A DNA stretch of 25,416 nt, from contig PLYX01000017.1 of NCBI GenBank assembly GCA_003151895.1, positions 1,891-27,306 of the forward strand, written 5' to 3'. Origin of the DNA: Solirubrobacterales bacterium. Its GTDB lineage: Bacteria > Actinomycetota > Thermoleophilia > Solirubrobacterales > Solirubrobacteraceae. The translations under genes and the position numbers were made by a program. Position 1 is the first letter of the stretch. Every line of letters begins with the position of its first letter. A model generated the notes under the pieces. It was given only the letters and a program-made list of their open reading frames with translations. It was not told the origin of the DNA and did no database searches. Below, in pieces: positions 6,090 through 13,775 of the stretch.

Positions 6090-6281
6090 ATGGAGCCGAT
6101 CCGCACCGACTTCAAAGGGTATGAAGGCAAGTACGTTGCCCTGGACTCACGGACGGGCGAGATCATACTGGCCGCTGAGGATCTAGAGGGCCTCTTCGAG
6201 CGGGCCAAGGGTCGCGATCACATCGTGCTCGGCGGTCGCGTGCCGTTTGCGGACGAGCCGATTCCAGTCGGTCTTGGCTGA
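6090..6281 (+). CDS. Small DUF5678-like protein
   Basis: A 63-residue protein beginning MEPIRTDFKGYEGKYVALD, then TGEIILAAEDLEGLFERAKG and VPFADEPIPVGLG. The order Y-x-G-K-Y-V-A-L, a turn with G-E-I, then a helix ending in a glycine, resembles DUF5678, a short domain commonly found beside retropepsin-like proteases. The ATG at 6090 is preferred over earlier codons of the frame because the family signature starts there and a -10-like box lies seven bases before it. The downstream gene overlaps its end, so the two are probably co-transcribed and coupled. The function is unknown; it may be a partner or substrate of the protease. Confidence 0.65.
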   Translation: MEPIRTDFKGYEGKYVALDSRTGEIILAAEDLEGLFERAKGRDHIVLGGRVPFADEPIPVGLG

Positions 6282-6771
6282 TCCGCCGCCATTGCCGTGG
6301 CTGTATCCGTATCAGGAGGATCCGTCCTCCTTGCGGCTTGGTGAGCCGCTGTACCGTCCATTCGTGCCGATCGCGTTGGCCAATGGAGACCAGACCACGT
6401 TCCAGCTGACCGGTCTGATCGACACCGGAGCCGATTCGGTCCTCGCCAGCGATTATCTCGCCGATCAACTCGGTATCGATTTGGATGACCATGACGGTGA
6501 GACGACCCTCGGGGTCGGTGGTCACGTAGCGGCCGTCCGGTACAAGACGATCAGCATCCGGTTGTATCCAAAGGGCGAGGATGATCCCCACATCGAATGG
6601 CAAGCGCCGGTTGGGTTCATCCCGAACTGGCACAGCTATGGCTTCGTCCTCCTGGGAAGCGTCGGCTTTCTCGATCAGTTCACAGTCACCGCAAGCCGCT
6701 TTGCTCAAGCCGTAGCAGTCGAACACAGAGACGCGTTCGACGATCGCTTCGGCGCGGTCCTCGTCACCTGA
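6247..6771 (+). CDS. Retropepsin-like aspartic protease domain protein
   Basis: Up to 174 residues. LTGLIDTGADSVLASDYLAD carries the D-T-G-A catalytic motif of retroviral-type (clan AA) aspartic proteases. Later VGFIPNWHSYGFVLLGSVGF with LDQFTVT matches the strand pair near the second conserved Gly and the common L-L-G-x-x-x-F-L-x-x-F ending. Such single-domain proteins act as dimers; known bacterial examples are few and substrates are mostly unknown. The start is uncertain: TTG at 6247 gives a 35-base overlap with the upstream gene, while TTG at 6274 gives an 8-base overlap and begins LADPPPLPWLYPY. The second is equally plausible. No signal peptide or membrane helix is visible, so it is likely cytoplasmic. 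Confidence 0.75.
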   Translation: MRTSRFQSVLADPPPLPWLYPYQEDPSSLRLGEPLYRPFVPIALANGDQTTFQLTGLIDTGADSVLASDYLADQLGIDLDDHDGETTLGVGGHVAAVRYKTISIRLYPKGEDDPHIEWQAPVGFIPNWHSYGFVLLGSVGFLDQFTVTASRFAQAVAVEHRDAFDDRFGAVLVT

Positions 6772-6989
6772 CCACTTGACGCTCAGCGCTGGCGGGGCTG
6801 CCGCCGGGGATGGCCATGAACGAGAAGTCGCGCGGCGTGTTCGAGCTTCGCGATCCGCAGCGCTTCATTCAGTACCGCGCGGTCCCCGACGTTCCCCGCC
6901 CGGTACACAGCGCCTCTGCAGCGCCCATCGCATCGAACGGGGACGGGGCCTGCGTGCGACCACTGCCATGGCCTCGCCCGACCCATCTA

Positions 6990-7337
6990 CGGCCCGAGCT
7001 GGTCCGGGCGCGGGGGGCCCCGGACGCCCGCTGGGTCGTCGTGGGCGAGGGCTCGCTGCGCGGCGAGCTGGAGGCGATGGCCGCTTCCCTCGGCGTGGCC
7101 GACCGCATCACGTTCGCGGGCGCCCTCGATGACGAGGCGCGGGACGAATGGCTCGACCGCGCCGACGTGTTCGCGATGCCCAGCCGGCCGCTGCCCGGCG
7201 GGTGGGGAGGAGAGGGCTTCGGCATCGTCTACCTGGAGGCCGGGGCGCACGGGCTGCCGTGCGTGGCCGGCGACGTCGGGGGAAGCGTCGACGCTGTCAT
7301 CGACGGCGAGAGCGGCCTGCTCGTCGACCCCACCGAT
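6990..7337 (+). pseudogene. GT4 glycosyltransferase fragment, fused to a transposase remnant
   Basis: From about 6990 the frame reads like the C-terminal Rossmann half of a GT4 (GT-B) glycosyltransferase: DARWVVVGEGSLRGELEAMA, VADRITFAGALDDEARDEWL, then DVFAMPSR and the E-x7-E donor-site region EGFGIVYLEAGAHGLPCVAG, ending GESGLLVDPTD. The acceptor-binding N-terminal half is missing, and the last helix is cut off at Asp (7335-7337), where transposase sequence begins in the same frame. The open frame begins at 6810, but residues before about 6990 are not GT-like. It is a dead piece of the glycan locus that lies to its right. Confidence 0.75.
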
Positions 7338-7934
7338 TTGACCGACGGGCAGTGGTCGATCGTCGAGCCGCTGCTGCCCGTCTATCTGCCGCGTACGCCG
7401 GGGGGTCGCCCACCCGAGCACTCCAAGCGCGAGATCGTCAACGCGATCCTGTATCTGGCGCGAGCGGCCTGTGCGTGGCGGATGCTGCCCAAGGATCTCC
7501 CGCCGTGGCAGACCGTCTACAGGTACTTCGCGCGTTGGCGGCGGGACGGTACGCTCGATCGGCTGCATGACGCGCTGCGTGAGCAAGTGCGCAGCGAGGA
7601 GGAGGGGCGCAACCCTGAGCCCTCGGCGGGCATCGTGGACTCCCAGTCGGTCAAGGGCGCCGACACTGTCTCCGCGGCCACCCGCGGATACGATGCAGGC
7701 AAGCGAATCGGGGGTCGCAAGCGCCATATCGTGGTCGACACGATCGGGCTGCTGCTCGTCGTGATGGTCACCGCCGCGTCGGTCCAGGACCGTGACGGTG
7801 GACGCGGCATCCTCAAGCGCCTGCACGAGACTCACGAAGCGATGGTCAAGTGGATGATGGTCGGCAACATGCTGGGCCGCCTCTCGCCACCGCCGGGGCC
7901 CAGGCCCTGGGAATCCAAGAAGAAGGCCAAATAA
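7338..7934 (+). mobile_element. IS5-family (IS427-type) transposase remnant, internally deleted
   Basis: Beginning at TTG 7338 the frame encodes LTDGQWSIVEPLLPVYLPRT, GGRPPEHSKREIVNAILYLA and CAWRMLPKDLPPWQTVYRYF (the DUF4096 head of IS5 transposases). The first part of the DDE domain follows: GIVDSQSVKGADTVS and GRKRHIVVDTIGLLL. After RDGGRGILKRL (about 7830) it jumps in frame to HEAMVKWMMVGNMLGRLSPP and PGPRPWESKKKAK, which resembles the normal C-terminal end. About 199 residues remain, against about 270 for intact relatives, so the segment with the second Asp and the Glu of the DDE triad is gone. No terminal inverted repeats are recognisable. The element is inactive and preserved only as a scar. 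Confidence 0.75.
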
Positions 7935-8023
7935 CGGTTACGAAACACGTTCTGAGGAAGGCGAGCTCTGCGCTTCAGTAGCGTTCTTGCCGCTGCCGTT
8001 GCGCACGGCGATGCTGTGTTCCG

Positions 8024-11000
8024 TCAAGGCTCGGGGATCAGTCGCTCAGGGTCGGCTTGTGCCAGCTGCTCGCGCATGTGCTCCCGATTGGATGACTCAA
8101 AGTGCAGGGAGACGGTCTCCCGCGGCGTTTGCGGCCAGGATATGTCTCTCTCGCGCCTCGTGCCGCCGCGCAACCGGTGGGCGAGCTGGATGGGCCACAG
8201 CAGGAGTCGGCGTAGTATGGGGCGCCTCGCTACCGCTGCGAGCGAGCGTATCGCCGAGGGACTGAGGGGCGTGTCGGGCGTCACAAGCGCGCGCATGTCC
8301 GGCGTGAGGCCCTGCCACAGCTCGTTGTACTTGCGCTCGGCCTCGTCGCGCTCGAGTTCTATCTGAGCGAGATCGGCAGCCAGGCCCGCAGCGTCGCGCG
8401 CCGGCGAGGCAGCGGCCGCCATGTAGGCGTCGGCGAGCGACTCGCCGGCGGACTGCCACGTAAACCGGTTGCCGGCCTTCCGGATCGCGCGCACCTGCGC
8501 CGCGGCCGTCTCCGGCGTGCTCAACACGTGGTGGACACGCTCGGCGCTTGCCCGGGGGTCCCACGGCACGAGTGTCGCCAACTCGGTGGGAAGGGTCTCG
8601 GCGAGCGCAGTCTGCGCGGCGAACAGGCAGGGACGATCGTGTGCGGCGGCCTCGAAGGGCATGAGGCCGAAGCCCTCGTATGTCGTTGGATAGAGCACCG
8701 CGCTCGCGTGCTTCAGCAGCCACGTCTTCTCGGCCTCGCTGACCGCGGGCAGCGTGATGACAGAACTGGCAAGATCGGGTCGCGTCGCCAGGTAGGCGGC
8801 CTCCTCGGCTGCAGAGGAACCATGGCTCACCCTGGCTCCGGCCAGCACCAGCACACCGTCCCAGCCACGCTCCTCTCGTAGGGCCTCGAGCAGGCGCAGT
8901 GCGAATCCCCGGTTCTTGTGGCGAAAGTCGGTGCCCAGGCACAGCAGCATCGGGCGGTCGGACAGCGCCTCGGCTCCGCGGGGTCGCTGTGGCGAGGTCG
9001 GCGTGGCGAGGTCGGCGTGGTCGACGCCTATGTAGATCACGCGGACTCTCGCGGGATCTACGATGTCCTCCTTGAGAGCGTCCTCGGCCGCGTGGTGTGA
9101 GAAGAACACGACGCTGTCGGCGATCGCAAGGGCCTGACGGGTCAGGCGTTGATAGCGCTCCCACTGCGGATATCCGGGAAAGTAGCTGGGGTTGCGATAG
9201 GCGATCAGGTCCTGATGGGTGATCACGATTCGCTCCCCCGCGCAGCGCAGCACGAGCAGATCGTTGGCGTTGCTGACCTGATAGGGGCGGTGAGCGACGT
9301 CGGTCTTCTCCATCGCCGGATGGACAGCCGTGTGGGGCATCAGCTCGACGTTGCGAAGGTCGGCCAGCTGTTGCTCGGCGTGGTGGCCGAGGTCGGGGGG
9401 GATGATCACCCGCACTAACAGTCGATTGGCACGGCTCAGCGCACGGATCACTTCCAGGGTGTGCACCTGTGTGCCGGTGATGACCGGTCCGAGGCAGCGG
9501 GCGTCGATCGTGGCGGTCAGTCCCTTGATCGAGCGCCGTGCCGAGGCGAGGGCGCGTGGGAGGGGTCCGAGCTCGGCTTTGCTCGCCGCGGTCTGGGTGC
9601 GCTGGTAGTACGGATAGCGCGCATCGATGATCCGCTCGTGCTCGTCGCGCACCGGATTGACCGCTCCGTCCTCGTCCAGCGAGGCTCCCGAGCGGTGGAG
9701 CACGAAGACGTCGTCGGCGGCGACGTGCACGAGGCCGTGAAGCAGACAGCGTTGCGAGAAGTCGACCTCCTCCCCGTATCCGGGAGAGAAGCAGAGATCG
9801 AAATCGCCGACGAGATCGAGGGCGTGACGGCGCACGTACATGCAGTGACCGATTGCCGTGGGCAGATGCGGGTACAGCCGCAACGACTGTTCCAGCACGG
9901 CGCCCGCCACACGTGCCAGATCCTGGTGCTGTGGCAGTCCGGACCGCGGCTGGTTGCGCTCGGGGACGCTCAGGATCGTGCCGTGGTTGGTGAGCGCGCT
10001 GGCGGTCGCCACGAGCGCGTCTGAGTGGGCCGCGCGGCGCAGACCCTCCAACCAGCCGGCGGCGACCACGCAGTCGCTGTTGAGCACGACCACGTCAGCC
10101 GGCGCCGTGGCCGCAAAGGCCGCGTTCACATTCGCGGGGAAACCCAGGTTCTCGGGCTGGCGAAGATAGATCACCTCGTGCGCCGCGAGCGCTCCCGCAT
10201 CGTTGAGCGAGATCACGAATGCCTCGATGGCGGGGTCGGGGCTGGCGTCGTCCGCGATCAGAATGCGAACGTCGGGCGGGGTATGGGCAAGCACGCTGGT
10301 GAGGCACTCGGCGAACAACTCAGGCGCGCCGTACACGGGTATGCAAACGACCTCCTCGCCACGCTTCGCTCCCAGACTTTCCCCGGGATCCAGCCTGCGC
10401 AAGCCCGGCTGTCTAGCTGACTCCTCGCGCGCGCGCAGCAGGCCGAGCACGTCGTTGGGGCGGCGCTCGGCCTGTTCCTCGGCCCAGGCCATGTACGCCT
10501 CTCGGTCGTTTCGGTGCGGGTCGGGGAAGCGCCTACGCAACTCCGAGTTGGACTGGTGTAGAGCGTGCAGAATGCGGTTGAGTGGCTCACCGTTCGTCCC
10601 AGGCTCGGGCTCGGCCAACCAGCGTAGGAAGGCGCGCTCGCCTTCGGCCGTGAACGGCAGCTGGCTAACAGCCCCTTCGCGAGCCGCGCGATCCCACAGC
10701 TCGCGCAACTCCGAGGTGAGCGGCGCTCCGCTCGCCGTGCGGGCAAAGCCGTACGGCCACCTGCTTGTCTCGGCGTGGCCGTGCGCATCCAGTCGCTCTG
10801 CGAATTCAACGCACAGCTCGGCCAGCAGCGGCTCGCGGTCGAGCGCGGTGCGGTTGTCGTACTTGCTCAGGCGTTCGGGCTGTTGGGGGTCGAAGCCGGT
10901 GAAGTGGACAGTGCGAAGCGGGTGCCCGTCGATGAGGATGCGCTCGCCGTCGCGCTCGAGGCGGCTGGTGGCGGCGCGCCAGTAGCCGAAGTTCACGCCC

Positions 11001-11617
11001 GGGTCTCGCCAGATGCCAGCGGCCTCAGACAGGCCGGGCATGAGATCTGCCCAGCGCTGGTCGGACACCCTCGCCTGCGAGGGATCCAGGCGCGACCCCC
11101 TGCGCAGGCGAGCCGACCACCACGCCAGCAGCGCCTGCACCTCGGGCGTGGCGCGCGCCGCGGCAACGCCGAGGTTGAATGAGCCGGCAAGTAGGACCGC
11201 CGGTTCATCGGGCTTTCTGCCATCGTCGGGGAGAGCTGTGAGCAGGTGGGGGGTGAGTAGGAAGGGGTGAGCTTGGAGGGCCTCATCCAAGCCGTCGAAG
11301 GGAGCGAACACGCGCATGTCGCTGTCGAGATAGAGGACCGGCTCGCCGCGTTGCAGCAGATGGCTGAGGATCGAAGGCTTAAGTGCGCAGCACAGCTCGG
11401 CGGCGCCGTAGCGGACGCTCATCGCGTCGAAGTCCTCGACCGCCAGGTCGTGCGGGGCAAGAACCTCAAACGGCTCCTGTGCGGGGTCGATGAAGCCGTC
11501 GATCGAGTCGACGATCAGAACCGACAGGTGGGCGTCGGGCTGGTGGGCCCGAAGAGACTCGGCGAGTGCGCGCGCGTGAGCCACCCAAGCCTTGTTGATC
11601 ACTGTGCAGACGTTCAT
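8024..11617 (-). CDS. Three-domain glycosyltransferase (GT8-like, GT2, GT4), 1,197 aa
   Basis: The ATG at 11615-11617 overlaps the stop of the upstream gene (ATGA), so translation is coupled; the open frame extends 20 residues further but that part is the end of the neighbour. Residues 1-290: GT-A fold with the metal-binding DSD at 98-100 (VLYLDSDMRVFAPFD) and a GT8-like VHFTGFD. Residues 420-650: GT2 domain, EEVVCIPVYGAPELFAECLT, LIADDASPDP and VVVLNSDC. Residues 700-1080: GT4, LLCLGTDFRHKNRG and TTYEGFGLMPFEAAAHDRPC. A short coiled coil and a basic tail end the protein. No membrane segment is seen, so it is probably cytoplasmic. Three transfer activities in one chain suggest sequential assembly of a repeat unit. 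A 14-bp tandem duplication lies in the GT4 linker. Confidence 0.85.
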   Translation of the reverse strand: MNVCTVINKAWVAHARALAESLRAHQPDAHLSVLIVDSIDGFIDPAQEPFEVLAPHDLAVEDFDAMSVRYGAAELCCALKPSILSHLLQRGEPVLYLDSDMRVFAPFDGLDEALQAHPFLLTPHLLTALPDDGRKPDEPAVLLAGSFNLGVAAARATPEVQALLAWWSARLRRGSRLDPSQARVSDQRWADLMPGLSEAAGIWRDPGVNFGYWRAATSRLERDGERILIDGHPLRTVHFTGFDPQQPERLSKYDNRTALDREPLLAELCVEFAERLDAHGHAETSRWPYGFARTASGAPLTSELRELWDRAAREGAVSQLPFTAEGERAFLRWLAEPEPGTNGEPLNRILHALHQSNSELRRRFPDPHRNDREAYMAWAEEQAERRPNDVLGLLRAREESARQPGLRRLDPGESLGAKRGEEVVCIPVYGAPELFAECLTSVLAHTPPDVRILIADDASPDPAIEAFVISLNDAGALAAHEVIYLRQPENLGFPANVNAAFAATAPADVVVLNSDCVVAAGWLEGLRRAAHSDALVATASALTNHGTILSVPERNQPRSGLPQHQDLARVAGAVLEQSLRLYPHLPTAIGHCMYVRRHALDLVGDFDLCFSPGYGEEVDFSQRCLLHGLVHVAADDVFVLHRSGASLDEDGAVNPVRDEHERIIDARYPYYQRTQTAASKAELGPLPRALASARRSIKGLTATIDARCLGPVITGTQVHTLEVIRALSRANRLLVRVIIPPDLGHHAEQQLADLRNVELMPHTAVHPAMEKTDVAHRPYQVSNANDLLVLRCAGERIVITHQDLIAYRNPSYFPGYPQWERYQRLTRQALAIADSVVFFSHHAAEDALKEDIVDPARVRVIYIGVDHADLATPTSPQRPRGAEALSDRPMLLCLGTDFRHKNRGFALRLLEALREERGWDGVLVLAGARVSHGSSAAEEAAYLATRPDLASSVITLPAVSEAEKTWLLKHASAVLYPTTYEGFGLMPFEAAAHDRPCLFAAQTALAETLPTELATLVPWDPRASAERVHHVLSTPETAAAQVRAIRKAGNRFTWQSAGESLADAYMAAAASPARDAAGLAADLAQIELERDEAERKYNELWQGLTPDMRALVTPDTPLSPSAIRSLAAVARRPILRRLLLWPIQLAHRLRGGTRRERDISWPQTPRETVSLHFESSNREHMREQLAQADPERLIPEP
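8991..9018. repeat. 14-bp perfect tandem duplication inside the three-domain glycosyltransferase gene
   Basis: GGCGAGGTCGGCGT stands at 8991-9004 and again at 9005-9018. It encodes a poorly conserved Ala/Thr/Pro linker in the GT4 domain. The unit is not a multiple of three, yet the frame remains open on both sides. Confidence 0.7.
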
Positions 11618-13683
11618 TCGCGTAGATACTGTCGAGCACGACGGCGGATCCGGTCGTAGTAACCGCCAACCTTCCACAACCTAGAGTCGTATACGTCCTG
11701 AAGGCGGGCCGCCATCTCCTCGTGCGCGCGACTTTCGGTCTCGATCTGGCGTCGGGTGGTCTCCGCGTCGGAGCGGACGGTGGCCAATTCGGCGCGCAAT
11801 GCATCTGCCTCTCTCCGGCTGGAGCCCAGTTCGTCGCCGAGCGCTGTGCGCTCGATCCCGAGCACGGGGTCCAGGCCGCCATTCATCCATTCCATGAGCA
11901 GCCAATCGTTGCTGTGCGTGCTCGCCAGCTCCATCACGAGGCGTGCTCCCGCCAGATCGAGGGTCTCGTTGGTCCGCGTCAGCTCGGGCATGATGGCGAA
12001 CACGTCAACACCTGGAGTTCTGAGCAGCAGGTCATGCTTGCGGTAAAAATGCGCCGCTGCGGATATGAAGCGCACCAGGTTGGCGCGACCGATGAAATCC
12101 ATGCGCCCCCACGGCCCGTGCTTGGCATGGTGGAGCACCAGCGCCTCTCGTGAGCGTCGAAAGCAGTCGGACCCAGTCCGTCCGATTCGGAAGCACCACT
12201 CGTTGTCCTCGTAGTAGGCGAGCATCCCGCCGTCGAGCGGGAACTCGTTGAGCAGGTTCCGACGGATGAGCGAGGCGGTGCCCGGGATCCAATCGCAAGG
12301 GCCCGATGCCGGGATTTCCGGATCGTCGAATGAGAGCCCCGATGCGCCCAGTGTGAAGCTCACCATCTCCTTCGACTCGCTGTACCAGCCGCCCGAATGC
12401 GAAACCCGTCCATCCGGTATCGCGACCAAGGCGCTGACGGCCCCGACGTCCGGATGAAGGTCAAGCTCGCAAACCATGTGCTCGAGAGCACCGGGCATCA
12501 GCTCTGCGTCGTCGTCCAGAAACAGAGCTAGCTCGCTGTTGACCAGTTCGACTCCCAACTGGCGACCCCCAACGCAGCCGAGGTTGCGCTCGCTCAGGTG
12601 CATCTGGATCTGTGGGTGCCCGGCGCACGCCTCGGCCAGGACCCGGCGGGTGCGGGGCGTCGAGTTGTTGTCAATGACCACGATGTTCACCGGGATGCTC
12701 GTGACGTGGATCAGCGAATGAAGCGACCCCAGCACAAGCTCCGGCCTGTTGTGGGAGACGATCACGGCGGTCACTCGGGGTGACCCGGCCGAGTCGAGGA
12801 CGTGCTCGATCGGTGGCGGTGGGTTGATCTCGGCGCGAGCCCTGAGCCGCTCGCGCACCGCTTCCGCTTCCGGGGAGCAGGGCGACGGCGCCAGACACGC
12901 GGGTGCTCGCTCGGGCATCGCCGCCGGTGGCAGTCGTTTCACCGGGAAGTCACTCAATGCGTAGGCGGCGATCGCCGGGACCTTGAAGTAGCTGCCGCAC
13001 GCAAACTCGACCGTCTTGCCGAGCAGGGCGGCGGCGATCATGACGTGCGCCCTGTCGGTCCGGACCACGGCATGGCGCGAGATCGTGCGCAGCCAGCTCT
13101 CAAGCGTGCTTGCCGTCAGCGAGATGTCGTCGTTCTCCGGCGGGATCGGGCGCTCGTCGGACGACTCCGTGTCGGTGCGAAAGGCGTGCAGGACTCCCGA
13201 TCCGGTCTGCCGGTAGGAGTCGTAGTCGAAGAAAAAGCTTGTGTCGTGCGCGAGGCGCGCGTCGCAGAGCGATTGAATCTGGCTGTAGGACCCCCGCTCA
13301 CGGGCGAAGATCACCGCCCGCGTGCCCTCCAGCGCTTCGCGTACGGCGTCCACCGAGGTGTCGAAGGTGCTCGGCAGCAAGATGACTCGCTCGAACCTCA
13401 TCTCGGCCACGGCCAGAATGTGGGGCATGAGCTCGTGGTAGGGGTGGCAGAACCCGCCGCCGCCGCAGATCAGCGCGGTGTGCCCACTTGTCGCTGGCAG
13501 TTCCTCGATGCCGATCTCGCGGTAGGCGCGGCCGTTCAGAAGCTCGCGGGTACCGGCCCAGATAAGCTCATCCCCGAGGTTGCCACGGCCTCGGACGAAG
13601 ACGAGCTCAGGGGGGTCCCCAACTGCCTGGAAGATCTCCTTGCGGCTACGCGCGATGCGCTCAAGATGCTGGGGCGGGAACAT
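11614..13683 (-). CDS. Polysaccharide pyruvyltransferase-GT2 glycosyltransferase fusion with C-terminal coiled coil
   Basis: A 689-residue protein. Residues 25-245 resemble the polysaccharide pyruvyl transferase family, which adds pyruvate ketals from phosphoenolpyruvate to sugars: VRGRGNLGDELIWAGTRELL, ALICGGGGFCHPYHE, VILLPSTFD, VIFARERGSYSQ, HDTSFFF and VVRTDRAHVMIAAALLGKTV. Residues 303-560 are a GT2 domain: VTAVIVSHNRPELVLGSLHS, IVVIDNNSTPRT, ERNLGCVGGRQLGVE, LALFLDDDAEL (metal-binding Asp 390-392), and YYEDNEWCFRIG. Residues 620-670 are a charged coiled coil, followed by an Arg-rich tail (DRIRRRARQYLRE). It precedes the three-domain glycosyltransferase with an ATGA overlap. ATG 13683 is the only good start; the next gene diverges from 13776. 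It probably transfers a sugar and pyruvylates the same glycan. Confidence 0.85.
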   Translation of the reverse strand: MFPPQHLERIARSRKEIFQAVGDPPELVFVRGRGNLGDELIWAGTRELLNGRAYREIGIEELPATSGHTALICGGGGFCHPYHELMPHILAVAEMRFERVILLPSTFDTSVDAVREALEGTRAVIFARERGSYSQIQSLCDARLAHDTSFFFDYDSYRQTGSGVLHAFRTDTESSDERPIPPENDDISLTASTLESWLRTISRHAVVRTDRAHVMIAAALLGKTVEFACGSYFKVPAIAAYALSDFPVKRLPPAAMPERAPACLAPSPCSPEAEAVRERLRARAEINPPPPIEHVLDSAGSPRVTAVIVSHNRPELVLGSLHSLIHVTSIPVNIVVIDNNSTPRTRRVLAEACAGHPQIQMHLSERNLGCVGGRQLGVELVNSELALFLDDDAELMPGALEHMVCELDLHPDVGAVSALVAIPDGRVSHSGGWYSESKEMVSFTLGASGLSFDDPEIPASGPCDWIPGTASLIRRNLLNEFPLDGGMLAYYEDNEWCFRIGRTGSDCFRRSREALVLHHAKHGPWGRMDFIGRANLVRFISAAAHFYRKHDLLLRTPGVDVFAIMPELTRTNETLDLAGARLVMELASTHSNDWLLMEWMNGGLDPVLGIERTALGDELGSSRREADALRAELATVRSDAETTRRQIETESRAHEEMAARLQDVYDSRLWKVGGYYDRIRRRARQYLRE

Positions 13684-13762
13684 GCGCCGACAGTCTTTCA
13701 GGATGCGTCCAGCCGGGATGCGCCAGAGAAGCAGCCGCGCATGATACGCGACGGGTTCCGGA

Positions 13763-13768
13763 TATCCT
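13763..13768 (+). promoter_or_regulatory. Possible -10 box for a leaderless mRNA (TATCCT)
   Basis: TATCCT ends seven bases before the GTG at 13776, in the 92-bp gap between divergent genes. No good -35 box is seen. A 8-bp palindrome GGATATCC (13760-13767) overlaps it. Confidence 0.3.
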
Positions 13769-13775
13769 CACATCC

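Noticed and set aside
6783..6986. Minus-strand frame with NEALRIAKLEHAARLLVHGH
   Set aside because: A short helical-looking stretch without start, partner or motif; not enough to call a gene.
6987..7835. 282-codon minus-strand frame opposite the GT4/IS5 fusion
   Set aside because: The plus strand carries recognisable GT4 and IS5 motifs; the minus frame has none.
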